From: Cytobacillus firmus DS1
GTDB taxonomy: Bacteria; Bacillota; Bacilli; Bacillales; Cytobacillaceae
Reading direction: 5' to 3'
Length of the DNA stretch: 64,000 bases
Assembly: GCF_000565285.1 (NCBI RefSeq)
Contig: NZ_APVL01000009.1
Coordinates: 62,001 to 126,000 of the forward strand
Made by a program: the position numbers and the translations under genes. How positions within the stretch are numbered: position 1 is the stretch's first letter; each line of letters starts with the position of its first letter. The notes under the pieces were generated by a model. That model worked only from the letters and a program-made list of their open reading frames with translations. It made no database searches and was not told the origin of the DNA. Below, one piece after another: positions 54,895 through 64,000 of the stretch.

Positions 54895-56760
54895 CTATAT
54901 AAATGAATCTGCTGCCGACTCAAGTATCACTTTATTTTTACCTGTATTCTTGGCAGTATATAATGCCTTGTCAGCCCGTTTAAACAGTGCAGCATATGAA
55001 TCTTTTTTCCCCCTGCTCCAATATGAGACGCCGCATGAAATGGTTACTTTTGGGTCTGTGATCTGACATACCTTTCTGACAAGCCGCTCAGCGATAAGCG
55101 CACCTGCTGACAATGAAACACCGGGCAGGTAAAGAGCCAGCTCCTCACCGCCCCATCTAGCTCCAATATCAGTGCCGCGAATATTGCTGTTAATTAAATT
55201 GGCGACTTGAATAATGATTTCATCGCCTACCTGGTGTCCATATGTATCATTCACCATTTTAAAATCATCTATATCAACCAGCATAAAGGTTCCTTCATGA
55301 TCTTCATTCATGGATTGATGTATGCGATCATCCAGATAGCTTCGGGAATACAGCTTTGTTAAGTGATCCGTTACAACCATCTTTTCAAGCTCTTCTCTCA
55401 GCATTGAATTGGTAAAGGCCAGAGTGGAATGATGAATCAATGATTGCAGCAGCTTGAATGTTTCAAATGAAAAATGATAAGGAGAACTGTGCAAGACAAG
55501 CGCAAATCCCTTTAATACTCCTGATTGGGTCATCGGAACCGCCATGATGGATTTATAGCAGCCCGCACCCTCGAACTGTAAAGAGAAATCTCCAATAAAA
55601 AGAGACTCTTTCTCCCTGATGATCTTTTTCTTCATATACTGAATATAGCTTTCTGCCTCTTTGGTATGAAAAAATTCAGTGCTGCCCTGAATTATATTCA
55701 CATTAGAACCATCAGAAGATATCAGGATGAAACCGGCTTCTTCAGCATCAAATGACTGCAGAATCTGTTCTGACATAAAGTTCATCGTCTCTGTAAGGCG
55801 CAAATTCGAGTTCAGGCGGTGGGATGTTTCATTAATTAATTGAAGATCCGCTATCAGCCGCTTGGACTGCTGATATAGCTGCGCATTCTCCAGTGCACTG
55901 CCTGCAGTGTTGGCCAGAAGTGTTATAAATTCAATTTCATTTTTAGGGAATATCATGGTATTAGGCGCAATAACTTGAAGTACGCCATATACCCCCTGTT
56001 TCCCTTTTAATGGAGCATACAGGATAGAGCGAACTTCCTGCAGGGAATCTTCAAATTGAACAGCCCCCGTGACATACGCCTGCATGGCCGCGATATTTTC
56101 GCTGTCATATTCAAGGTCTCTAATAGGCAAATCCCCATGATTATTGTTGTCCTGGGAAAGAAGAAGATAATAAGTAAAAGTGGGGTACATTTCCTGCAAT
56201 GTATAAATGATTTCCCCCAGCACCATGTCCATATCCATTGAGGAATGGAATTTCTCTGTAACACGATACAGCTGTTTATAGCGTTTCTCTTGAGATGCAA
56301 TCTTGGCGAGGCCCCGGGCTTTATCAAAAAATTGCCCGCATTCTTCACTAAGCTCCTGAAATACTTTTCCTGGATAGGAATGAAAAGAGCCAAATTCACC
56401 GATTAAAATCATGCACCCAAGCAGTTTGCCTCTCTTCACAAGAGGAATCATGATTTGCTTTCCCTGAATCTCTGCGCCTAAACACTTGAGCTCTCTGTTT
56501 TTTTTCGCCCATCTTTTTAAATCGTGTGAAAAAGCAGATGAATCCAAATCCTGCGGGTTCGTAGCAGCTTCTGCAAAAAATTCCTGCTTCCACACATTAA
56601 AGACGTACAGGGTAATTTCATCAGCTCCGGTAAGGGCTTTAATTGCCGAAAGCATTTCGTTCAGTAATTGTTCATATTGAAAGAAACCATTTTCCGTATC
56701 GATAATATCAAAAAATCGGCTTTTTAAATTAAGTATGATTTGGCGTTCAAGTGTATCCAT
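54895..56760 (-). CDS. dgcP: Diguanylate cyclase with GAF domains (DgcP/YtrP-like)
   Basis: A 621-residue soluble signalling protein: GAF-like domains at about 20-150, 165-300 and 320-455, then a GGDEF domain from about 460. The active-site loop reads RWGGEELALYLPG, a GGEEL version of GG(D/E)EF. The metal-binding VDIDDFKMVNDTYGH is intact, so c-di-GMP synthesis is likely. There is no clear inhibitory RxxD just before the loop. I chose ATG 56760 (MDTLERQ) with GGGTGAT upstream. It corresponds by position and layout to B. subtilis DgcP (YtrP). Confidence 0.9.
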   Translation of the reverse strand: MDTLERQIILNLKSRFFDIIDTENGFFQYEQLLNEMLSAIKALTGADEITLYVFNVWKQEFFAEAATNPQDLDSSAFSHDLKRWAKKNRELKCLGAEIQGKQIMIPLVKRGKLLGCMILIGEFGSFHSYPGKVFQELSEECGQFFDKARGLAKIASQEKRYKQLYRVTEKFHSSMDMDMVLGEIIYTLQEMYPTFTYYLLLSQDNNNHGDLPIRDLEYDSENIAAMQAYVTGAVQFEDSLQEVRSILYAPLKGKQGVYGVLQVIAPNTMIFPKNEIEFITLLANTAGSALENAQLYQQSKRLIADLQLINETSHRLNSNLRLTETMNFMSEQILQSFDAEEAGFILISSDGSNVNIIQGSTEFFHTKEAESYIQYMKKKIIREKESLFIGDFSLQFEGAGCYKSIMAVPMTQSGVLKGFALVLHSSPYHFSFETFKLLQSLIHHSTLAFTNSMLREELEKMVVTDHLTKLYSRSYLDDRIHQSMNEDHEGTFMLVDIDDFKMVNDTYGHQVGDEIIIQVANLINSNIRGTDIGARWGGEELALYLPGVSLSAGALIAERLVRKVCQITDPKVTISCGVSYWSRGKKDSYAALFKRADKALYTAKNTGKNKVILESAADSFI

Positions 56761-57092
56761 CTTCTTATCACCCATCAAATGTCTCAGATCATGAAACTTT
56801 AAACCAATAAGGTATACTATAACGGACCAAAATTAATAATCCCGGCATAGATGTGGCTATTTCGTTTCAATTCCGTTTAATTCATAACTTTTAAATTTTT
56901 CAGCAGAGGCCCAGCAAGAAGTATCTATAGAAAAAAAATCGCCTTCTGCCAATTTTTTCTTTTATTATATCATATTTTCAAAGAGACTCTTTGATAGTTT
57001 TCTAAATAACTGTGAAATATGGCATAGAAAATAAATTCCCTTATAATTAATACATGCTATAAACCTAAAGAAGTAAAAAAATAAAGATCACC
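56761..57092. other. Region between dgcP and the rpsD promoter (no gene)
   Basis: About 330 AT-rich bases between divergent genes. It carries the dgcP promoter, which I could not place. I saw no repeat of the families found elsewhere. Confidence 0.4.
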
Positions 57093-57122
57093 TTGACTTT
57101 TACCATCTAAAAATTATATAAT
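57093..57122 (+). promoter_or_regulatory. Sigma-A promoter of rpsD
   Basis: TTGACT at 57093-57098 and TATAAT at 57117-57122 with an 18-base spacer. Transcription should begin near 57129, leaving a leader of about 245 bases. Confidence 0.75.
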
Positions 57123-57162
57123 ACTCCTTGTGTAAAATATTGCAGCCTATGTGAGCACCTTG

Positions 57163-57356
57163 ATGTACTCATTTTGTTCCTCAACCAGAGCATTGAAGTT
57201 AGCATTATCTGGCTTCAGGCGCCTTTGGCGACTTACATGTTTCTGGGGATGGGGTACTGTGTAACCCTCTGCTGCTAGGGCGAAGGTACATGAAAACAAA
57301 ATGAACATGATTGTTGTGCGCATCTGTTTCTGTTTTTATTTTACCCAAATAAAAAC
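57163..57356 (+). promoter_or_regulatory. Structured rpsD leader RNA, probable S4 autoregulatory site
   Basis: TCATTTTGTT (57169-57178) pairs with AACAAAATGA (57295-57304) and encloses about 115 bases with further pairing, including GTAC...GTAC and CCCT...AGGG arms. A second AU-rich dyad (GTTTTTATTT/AAATAAAAAC, 57332-57356) ends just before AAAGGAGG. In B. subtilis S4 represses rpsD through its leader; that this leader does the same is inferred from position and structure. Confidence 0.6.
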
Positions 57357-57375
57357 ACAAAAGGAGGAGTCTTAA

Positions 57376-57978
57376 ATGGCTCGTTATACTGGTCCAAGCT
57401 GGAAATTATCCCGTCGCCTTGGAATCTCTCTAAGCGGTACTGGAAAAGAATTAGAAAAGCGTCCTTACGCTCCTGGTCAACATGGTCCAAACCAGCGTAA
57501 AAAAATCTCTGAATACGGATTACAATTGCAGGAGAAGCAAAAGCTTCGTCATATGTACGGCGTAAATGAGCGTCAATTCCGCAATTTATTCGATAAAGCC
57601 GGCAAAATGCCTGGTAAGCACGGTGAAAACTTCATGATTCTTCTTGAATCACGCCTTGACAACGTTGTTTACCGTTTAGGTCTTGCACGCACTCGCCGTC
57701 AAGCTCGTCAGCTTGTTAACCACGGTCACATCATGGTTGATGGATCTCGCGTTGATATCCCATCATACCGCGTAGCACCTGGCCAAACAATTACACTTCG
57801 CGAAAAATCTCGCAGCCTTGACATCGTTAAAGAAGCAATCGAAGTTAACAACTTCGTACCTGACTTCGTATCTTTCGATGCAGACAAGCTAGAAGGAACT
57901 TTCACTCGCATGCCTGAGCGTTCTGAACTTCCAGCTGAAATCAACGAATCTCTAATCGTTGAATTCTACTCTCGTTAA
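57376..57978 (+). CDS. rpsD: 30S ribosomal protein S4
   Basis: A 200-residue primary 16S rRNA-binding protein of the small subunit body. The N-terminal [16 protein letters not shown], the S4 RNA-binding domain ([20 protein letters not shown]) and the [16 protein letters not shown] segment are intact. ATG follows AAAGGAGGAG. Codon use looks strongly biased, as in highly expressed genes. Transcription starts at its own promoter and stops at the terminator beyond. Confidence 0.98.
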   Translation: MARYTGPSWKLSRRLGISLSGTGKELEKRPYAPGQHGPNQRKKISEYGLQLQEKQKLRHMYGVNERQFRNLFDKAGKMPGKHGENFMILLESRLDNVVYRLGLARTRRQARQLVNHGHIMVDGSRVDIPSYRVAPGQTITLREKSRSLDIVKEAIEVNNFVPDFVSFDADKLEGTFTRMPERSELPAEINESLIVEFYSR

Positions 57979-57985
57979 TAATATT

Positions 57986-58014
57986 AAAACTGCCGATGCA
58001 TTTCGGCAGTTTTT
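57986..58014 (+). terminator. Intrinsic terminator after rpsD
   Basis: AAAACTGCCGA and TCGGCAGTTTT pair around a short loop and run into T8. Confidence 0.9.
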
Positions 58015-58126
58015 TTTGTTATCTGCTGGATTAACTCCCACTTTACATCCTCGACTCCTACTTTCGTCTTTAATCAACAGGATCAGCTATCTGTCCACCC
58101 ATTTTTGATTCAATTATATATAAATA

Positions 58127-58152
58127 AAGCCCTCCGTCACAGGAGGGCTTTC
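58127..58152 (-). terminator. Terminator after tyrS
   Basis: AAAGCCCTCC and GGAGGGCTTT pair around six bases, just past the tyrS stop; TATTTATATA follows on the minus strand. Confidence 0.75.
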
Positions 58153-58157
58153 GCTTA

Positions 58158-59432
<1,275 letters not shown>

Positions 59433-59473
59433 TTAACGGCTATTTTTAAAGGCATTGAAGGTTTTAGCCATAC

Positions 59474-59735
59474 AAAAAGCGCCCCTGCAATTATGCAGGG
59501 ACGCATGATCATTTTGCGCGGTACCACCCAGATTGAGGACAAATGTCCTCCACTCTTTCTGAATAACGGATAATCCGTCCACTGCTATAACTGCTGTGCA
59601 GGTTGACAGTGAAAGCTCAGGGAGGTATTTCATCCTTCTATTTGTACCGGCTCGCAGCACACGCCGGCTTTCTGAAACAGGGATAGAAGCATTACTGGAT
59701 TCCCATCAATGCCTATAAAATATTAACGTCTAAGA
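59474..59735 (-). promoter_or_regulatory. Tyrosine T-box riboswitch of tyrS
   Basis: On the minus strand the T-box TGGGTGGTACCGCG lies at 59517-59530. It is followed by the terminator stem GCGTCCCTGCA/TGCAGGGGCGC and T5 (59474-59504). Upstream is a long stem I, and the specifier loop GAAATACC carries the Tyr codon UAC at 59625-59627. Uncharged tRNA-Tyr should favour read-through into tyrS. Confidence 0.93.
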
Positions 59736-59742
59736 TAGAATA

Positions 59743-59772
59743 TTTTTATCATAAAAATGAGCCAAATGTCAA
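59743..59772 (-). promoter_or_regulatory. Promoter of the tyrS T-box transcript
   Basis: On the minus strand TTGACA (59767-59772), an 18-base spacer and TAAAAA (59743-59748). The start would be near 59735, matching the 5' end of the T-box. Confidence 0.6.
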
Positions 59773-59871
59773 ATGCCTGTGCAAAAAAAGGAAATTTCAG
59801 ATAAATGGCGAACCATGTCATATTCGGCTGTCACATTGTGCTATAATAAATGTGATTTTAGGGGGATTGAT

Positions 59872-62736
59872 ATGATGAAAGAAAAGTTTCAGATGTTAAT
59901 GGATAAATTGAGGCAGACTCCGGGCCTTTTCGGTAATAAGAAAGCAGCTAAAGGAGCAAGTATTACATACCAGGTCATCTGGAATATTACTTTGCTTTTT
60001 ATCATACTGGCTGTCATTGGCGGTGCATTCGCGGGAGGATTGGGAGCCGGTTATTTCGCATCGCTTGTAAAGGATGAACCCATCCGATCCTATGCCAGCA
60101 TGAAAAAGGATATTTATAACTATGAAGAAACATCAGAACTTTACTTTGCAAATAATGTATATCTCGGAAAGCTCAGAACAGACCTGGAACGCGAGGAAGT
60201 TAAGCTTGATGATGTATCGGAACACTTAATTAACGCAGTTGTGGCTACTGAAGATGAATATTTCTACGAACATGACGGTGTGGTGCCAAAAGCGATTATG
60301 CGCGCACTGTTTCAGGAAGTAACAAATTCATCTGTTCAATCAGGCGGAAGTACACTGACACAGCAGCTGATAAAGAACCAAATCTTAACGAATGAAGTTT
60401 CTTTCGAACGGAAAGCAAAAGAGATTCTGCTTGCTTTGCGGCTGGAGAAATTCTTTGATAAAAAAGAAATATTGGAAGCCTATCTAAATGTTTCCACCTT
60501 TGGAAGAAATGCAACCGGACGTAATATCGCCGGAGTTGAAGCAGCTGCCAAAGGCATTTTTGGGGTAAGTGCAAAAGAATTAACTTTGCCTCAGGCCGCA
60601 TTTATAGCAGGGCTGCCGCAGAGTCCATTCGGCTACACTCCTTTTACAAGGGAGGGAACGGTCAAAGAGAATCTGGAACCAGGTTTCTCCAGGATGAAAA
60701 CCGTTCTTAAAAGAATGTATGACGACGGAAAAATTGACCAGAAGGAATACGAGGAAGCCTTGGCTTACGACCTGACTAAGGACTTCACTACGCCTTCAGA
60801 AAGCCCTTTGGAAAAATATCCATATTTGACGTATGAAATTGAAGAACGTGCAGTAAACATCATGACTAAGATTCTCGCAAAAAATGACGGATATGAAGAA
60901 CAGGACTTAAAAGAAGACGACGAGCTCCGCGAGGAATACAGAACTTTGGCAGACCGGACAATCCGCCAGAACGGCTTCCAAATTCATACGACCATTAACA
61001 AAGATATTTATGATAAGATGCAGCAGGTCAAAGATAACTACCCTTATTACGGCCCTGATAAACCTGAGACAATAAAGGATCCGGAAACTGGAGAAAACAA
61101 GCAAATCATGGAGCCTGTAGAAGTTGGTGCGATCTTAATTGAAAATAAAACCGGTAAAATCATCAGCTTTGTCGGCGGACGCGACCACAAACGCGAGCAG
61201 CTGAATCATGCTACAAGCGCTCTAAGGCAAAATGGTTCAACCATGAAGCCGCTTTTAGTCTATGCCCCGGCAATAGAACTTGGAAAAGCCGCGCCGGGCA
61301 CCATTCTGCCTGATGTGCCGCTGCACCTTGCTCCAGGACTAAACAGACCTTGGCCAAAGAATTATACAAATACCTATAGCGGGCTCGTTTCAGCCAGACA
61401 TGCTCTCAAGCATTCATACAATGTCCCTGCTGTAAAGCTCTATAAGGATATAGTCGGACAGCGGCCTGCTTCTTACCTGGAAAAGATGGGCTTTACTTCT
61501 CTTATTGGCCCTGACTATACAAACTTGTCTACATCCATCGGATCACTGGAATACGGTGTAACTGTAGAAGAAAATACAAACGCATTTACTACATTTGCGA
61601 ATGGCGGGAAATTTATTGACGCCTATATGATTGAAAAAATTACAGATAAAGATGGGAACGTCATATTCCAGCATAAGTCCGAGCCTGTTGATGTATTTAG
61701 CCCGCAGACAGCGTACCTTACAATCGATATGATGAGAGACGTTATTAACAGCGGAACTGCCACATCGATTAAGAGCAGATTGAAGTTCGGTTCTGACTGG
61801 GCGGGGAAAACAGGTACTGGTACTGAATTCATAGATGCCTGGTTTGTGGCAACCAACCCGAATGTCACCTTCGGCATCTGGTCTGGTTATGATACGCCTA
61901 AATCATTGAAGGCTCCTGGCCCATTAAGCTATAGCCTGCGAAATAATTATCTGTGGGCTGACCTGATGAATGCAGCATATGATGTTGCCCCTGACCTTGT
62001 GGACCCAAGCGAAAGCTTTAAAATGCCGGGCGGAATCGTAAGACGTTCATTCTGTGCCATTTCCGGCCTGCTCCCTTCAGAGGCATGTTCAAAAGCTGGC
62101 CTGGTCGAGACTGATTTATTCAATGCCAAATTTGTTCCTACAAAAGTGGATGACAGCCTCGGCAATGGAAAACTTGTACGAATTGGCGATAAAAAATATA
62201 TGGCACTTGATTCAACACCTGAAGAGTTTACTGAACCTGGAATGGTTGTGAATCCAGAATATATTCAAAAGCTGTTCGGCATCAAAGCAAATTTAAGTAC
62301 TCTAATTCCGAATAAAGAACGCTGGAAGAGCATCCTGACCAGCGCTGACCAGCTTAAAGACAACGGTAAAGCCCCGGCAGCTCCAGGCATTAAAGCTTCG
62401 GGTGAAAGCATTACATGGGGCGCACACCCTGAAAAAGATGTGATAGGTTATCGTGTCTATAACGGAGGTAAAAAAGTCGGTACCATAAAAGCCGGCTCCT
62501 CCCTTAGCTTTAAAGCTGGAAGCGGCTCAATCCATGTAACAGCCGTTGACATTGCCGGCAGAGAGTCTGCTCCATCCAATGCAGTGGAAATCGGCAAAAA
62601 GCCGGAAGAAGAGAAACCTAAGGAAGAAAAGCCTAAGGAAGATAAACCGAAAGATCCGCCAGCCGAAGAAAAGCCTAAGGAAGATAAACCATCAGAATCT
62701 GGTGAAGACGGAGACACAGCAGCTGAAAATGATTAA
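59872..62736 (+). CDS. Class A penicillin-binding protein (transglycosylase/transpeptidase)
   Basis: A 954-residue bifunctional peptidoglycan synthase. A membrane helix spans about 33-62. The GT51 domain shows TEDEYFYEHDG (126-136) and QSGGSTLTQQLIKN (156-169). The transpeptidase motifs are SxxK at 456-459, SYN at 515-517 and KTG at 646-648. About 833-908 is a fibronectin type III-like domain, then a tail of Lys/Pro/Glu repeats (KPKEE, KPKED) to the end. ATG 59872 follows GGGGGAT. The active domains are outside the membrane. It sits between tyrS and acsA, divergent from tyrS. Confidence 0.94.
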   Translation: MMKEKFQMLMDKLRQTPGLFGNKKAAKGASITYQVIWNITLLFIILAVIGGAFAGGLGAGYFASLVKDEPIRSYASMKKDIYNYEETSELYFANNVYLGKLRTDLEREEVKLDDVSEHLINAVVATEDEYFYEHDGVVPKAIMRALFQEVTNSSVQSGGSTLTQQLIKNQILTNEVSFERKAKEILLALRLEKFFDKKEILEAYLNVSTFGRNATGRNIAGVEAAAKGIFGVSAKELTLPQAAFIAGLPQSPFGYTPFTREGTVKENLEPGFSRMKTVLKRMYDDGKIDQKEYEEALAYDLTKDFTTPSESPLEKYPYLTYEIEERAVNIMTKILAKNDGYEEQDLKEDDELREEYRTLADRTIRQNGFQIHTTINKDIYDKMQQVKDNYPYYGPDKPETIKDPETGENKQIMEPVEVGAILIENKTGKIISFVGGRDHKREQLNHATSALRQNGSTMKPLLVYAPAIELGKAAPGTILPDVPLHLAPGLNRPWPKNYTNTYSGLVSARHALKHSYNVPAVKLYKDIVGQRPASYLEKMGFTSLIGPDYTNLSTSIGSLEYGVTVEENTNAFTTFANGGKFIDAYMIEKITDKDGNVIFQHKSEPVDVFSPQTAYLTIDMMRDVINSGTATSIKSRLKFGSDWAGKTGTGTEFIDAWFVATNPNVTFGIWSGYDTPKSLKAPGPLSYSLRNNYLWADLMNAAYDVAPDLVDPSESFKMPGGIVRRSFCAISGLLPSEACSKAGLVETDLFNAKFVPTKVDDSLGNGKLVRIGDKKYMALDSTPEEFTEPGMVVNPEYIQKLFGIKANLSTLIPNKERWKSILTSADQLKDNGKAPAAPGIKASGESITWGAHPEKDVIGYRVYNGGKKVGTIKAGSSLSFKAGSGSIHVTAVDIAGRESAPSNAVEIGKKPEEEKPKEEKPKEDKPKDPPAEEKPKEDKPSESGEDGDTAAEND

Positions 62737-62740
62737 AATA

Positions 62741-62772
62741 AAGCAGAAATCCAGCTAATGGATTTCTGCTTT
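62741..62772 (+). terminator. Terminator after the penicillin-binding protein gene
   Basis: AAGCAGAAATCC and GGATTTCTGCTT pair around seven bases, followed by TTTC. Confidence 0.85.
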
Positions 62773-62804
62773 TTCTTCGTTTGCACCTTTCGTATAAACA
62801 CAGG

Positions 62805-62832
62805 AAGGCCGCTGTTTTGGAACAGCGGCCTT
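62805..62832 (-). terminator. Hairpin after acsA
   Basis: AAGGCCGCTGTT and AACAGCGGCCTT form a 12-bp perfect stem with a four-base loop. No U run follows, so termination may be incomplete or aided. Confidence 0.6.
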
Positions 62833-62840
62833 GAACCTTC

Positions 62841-64000
62841 TTAATCTTCCATTGTAGACAAATCACCGGTTGGCAGATCCAGTTCCCATGCCTTAAGCAC
62901 ACGGCGCATGATTTTGCCGCTGCGGGTTTTTGGAAGCTTGTCGCGGAATTCGATTTCACGCGGAGCAGCGTGGGCAGCTAGGCCCTTCTTAACGAATTGG
63001 CGGATTTCTTCCACTAATTCCTCAGTAGGTTCATATCCATCCCGTAAAGCAACAAACGCTTTAATAATCTCGCCGCGGACAGGATCCGGCTTGCCGATAA
63101 CCCCAGCTTCTGCAACCGCAGGATGTTCGATCAGCTTGCTCTCTACTTCAAACGGCCCTACACGTTCGCCAGATGTCATGATAACATCATCTACACGGCC
63201 CTGGAACCAGAAGTACCCATCTTCATCCATATAAGCGGAATCTCCGGAAACATACCAATCACCAGGCATAAAATAAGATTCATATTTTTGCTCGTTATTC
63301 CAGATGGCATGCATCATGGAAGGCCAGCCTTTTTTAATCGCAAGGTTGCCCATACGGTTAGGCGGCAGTTCATTTCCCTGATCATCGACAATGGCTGCTT
63401 TTACACCCGGAATCGGCTTACCCATGGATCCAGGCTTTATTTCCATGCAAGGATAATTACAGATGAGCTGTGCACCTGTTTCAGTCATCCACCATGTATC
63501 ATGGATGCGCATGCTGAAGACTTTTGTACCCCATCTGACAACTTCAGGATTTAGCGGTTCACCAACACTGAGGACATGGCGAAGGGAGCTTAAATCAAAT
63601 TTTTTCACCACTTCATCGCCCGCTCCCATCAGCATGCGGAATGCAGTCGGAGCACTATACCAAACTGTAACGCCATACTCCTCAATCATTTTATACCAGG
63701 TCTCCGGATTGAACCTGCCCCCGACCACAAGGTTTGAAGTCCCTGTCAGCCACGGGCCGAAAATACCATATGAAGTACCGGTTACCCATCCTGGATCAGC
63801 AGTGCACCAATATACATCTTCTTCTTTTAAGTCCAGCACCCATTTAGCTGTCTGGTAATGCTGAACCATTGCATTATGTACATGCAGCACTCCTTTTGGC
63901 TTGCCTGTTGAACCGGAAGTATAATGCAAAATAAGCCCATCGTTTCCGTCAACCCATTCAATTGGAAGCTTCCTGCTAGATTCAGCCATTCTTTTATTAA
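62841..64000 (-). CDS. acsA: Acetyl-CoA synthetase, N-terminus outside the window
   Basis: The C-terminal two-thirds of an AMP-forming acetyl-CoA synthetase, which activates acetate. The ATP motif HYTSGSTGKPKGVLHVH, the DTWWMTETGAQ segment, YVSGDSAYMDEDGYFWFQG, and the C-terminal PKTRSGKIMRR with catalytic Lys are present. The frame is open through the right edge, so roughly 190 N-terminal residues lie beyond 64000; the Met at 63989 is internal. It is a relative of mbcS in this window and complements ackA for acetate use. Confidence 0.94.
   Translation of the reverse strand, partial: NKRMAESSRKLPIEWVDGNDGLILHYTSGSTGKPKGVLHVHNAMVQHYQTAKWVLDLKEEDVYWCTADPGWVTGTSYGIFGPWLTGTSNLVVGGRFNPETWYKMIEEYGVTVWYSAPTAFRMLMGAGDEVVKKFDLSSLRHVLSVGEPLNPEVVRWGTKVFSMRIHDTWWMTETGAQLICNYPCMEIKPGSMGKPIPGVKAAIVDDQGNELPPNRMGNLAIKKGWPSMMHAIWNNEQKYESYFMPGDWYVSGDSAYMDEDGYFWFQGRVDDVIMTSGERVGPFEVESKLIEHPAVAEAGVIGKPDPVRGEIIKAFVALRDGYEPTEELVEEIRQFVKKGLAAHAAPREIEFRDKLPKTRSGKIMRRVLKAWELDLPTGDLSTMED

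Overview
This window is a stretch of core chromosome from an endospore-forming member of the Bacillaceae. The evidence is the gene order (mdh-icd-citZ, pyk-pfkA-accA-accD-ytsJ-dnaE, ytrH-ytrI, nrnA, ytpI, ytoI, ytkL, argG-argH, ackA, ytxK, tpx, ytfJ-ytfI, yteJ-sppA, thiI-nifS, ezrA, hisJ/refZ, rpsD-tyrS, acsA), which follows the ytx-yts arm of the Bacillus subtilis map. Spore genes (sspA, ytrH/ytrI, ytvI, ytfJ), AGGAGG ribosome binding sites, TTG/GTG starts, a tyrosine T-box and CcpA cre sites agree with this. The interspersed repeats point to a B. firmus/Cytobacillus/Mesobacillus-like lineage rather than B. subtilis itself, but the genus is inference. I see no prophage, insertion sequence, CRISPR array, tRNA or rRNA.

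Layout. 0.4-5 kb: a MaoC-fold protein behind a consensus cre site, then the TCA genes mdh, icd and citZ. 5.4-7.8 kb: membrane proteins YtwI, YtvI and FxsA. 7.9-15.3 kb: pyruvate kinase, phosphofructokinase, both carboxyltransferase subunits of acetyl-CoA carboxylase, a FadR-type GntR regulator and NAD-malic enzyme, so glycolysis, pyruvate/malate and malonyl-CoA synthesis are linked. 15.4-23.9 kb: DnaE polymerase, sporulation proteins YtrH/YtrI, NrnA, YtpI, the multidomain YtoI and the hydrolase YtkL. 24.4-35.7 kb: M24 peptidase, alanine dehydrogenase, a 57-residue small protein, UspA, ArgGH, MoaB, EcsC-family protein, AckA, YtxK and Tpx. 35.8-47.5 kb: YtfJ/YtfI, YteJ/SppA, NAD kinase, RarD, amidohydrolase, acyl-CoA synthetase, SspA, ThiI/NifS. 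47.8-64 kb: BrnQ, EzrA, HisJ, RefZ, free-Met-(R)-sulfoxide reductase, methionine gamma-lyase, a GGDEF protein, RpsD, TyrS, a class A penicillin-binding protein and AcsA, which runs off the right edge.

The least explained material is regulatory and repetitive. Two near-identical TGGTC-A-GACCA palindromes, one before accD and one before ytsJ, bracket the GntR gene and suggest a local autoregulated malate/malonyl-CoA circuit. Three 14/14 cre matches lie before maoC, ackA and the methionine gamma-lyase gene. At least three families of non-coding repeats sit only between genes, are built from shared modules in different combinations, and can fold into long hairpins; one copy separates pfkA from pyk. 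A structured leader precedes rpsD. I found no new multi-gene system; the best leads are the GntR circuit and the modular repeats.
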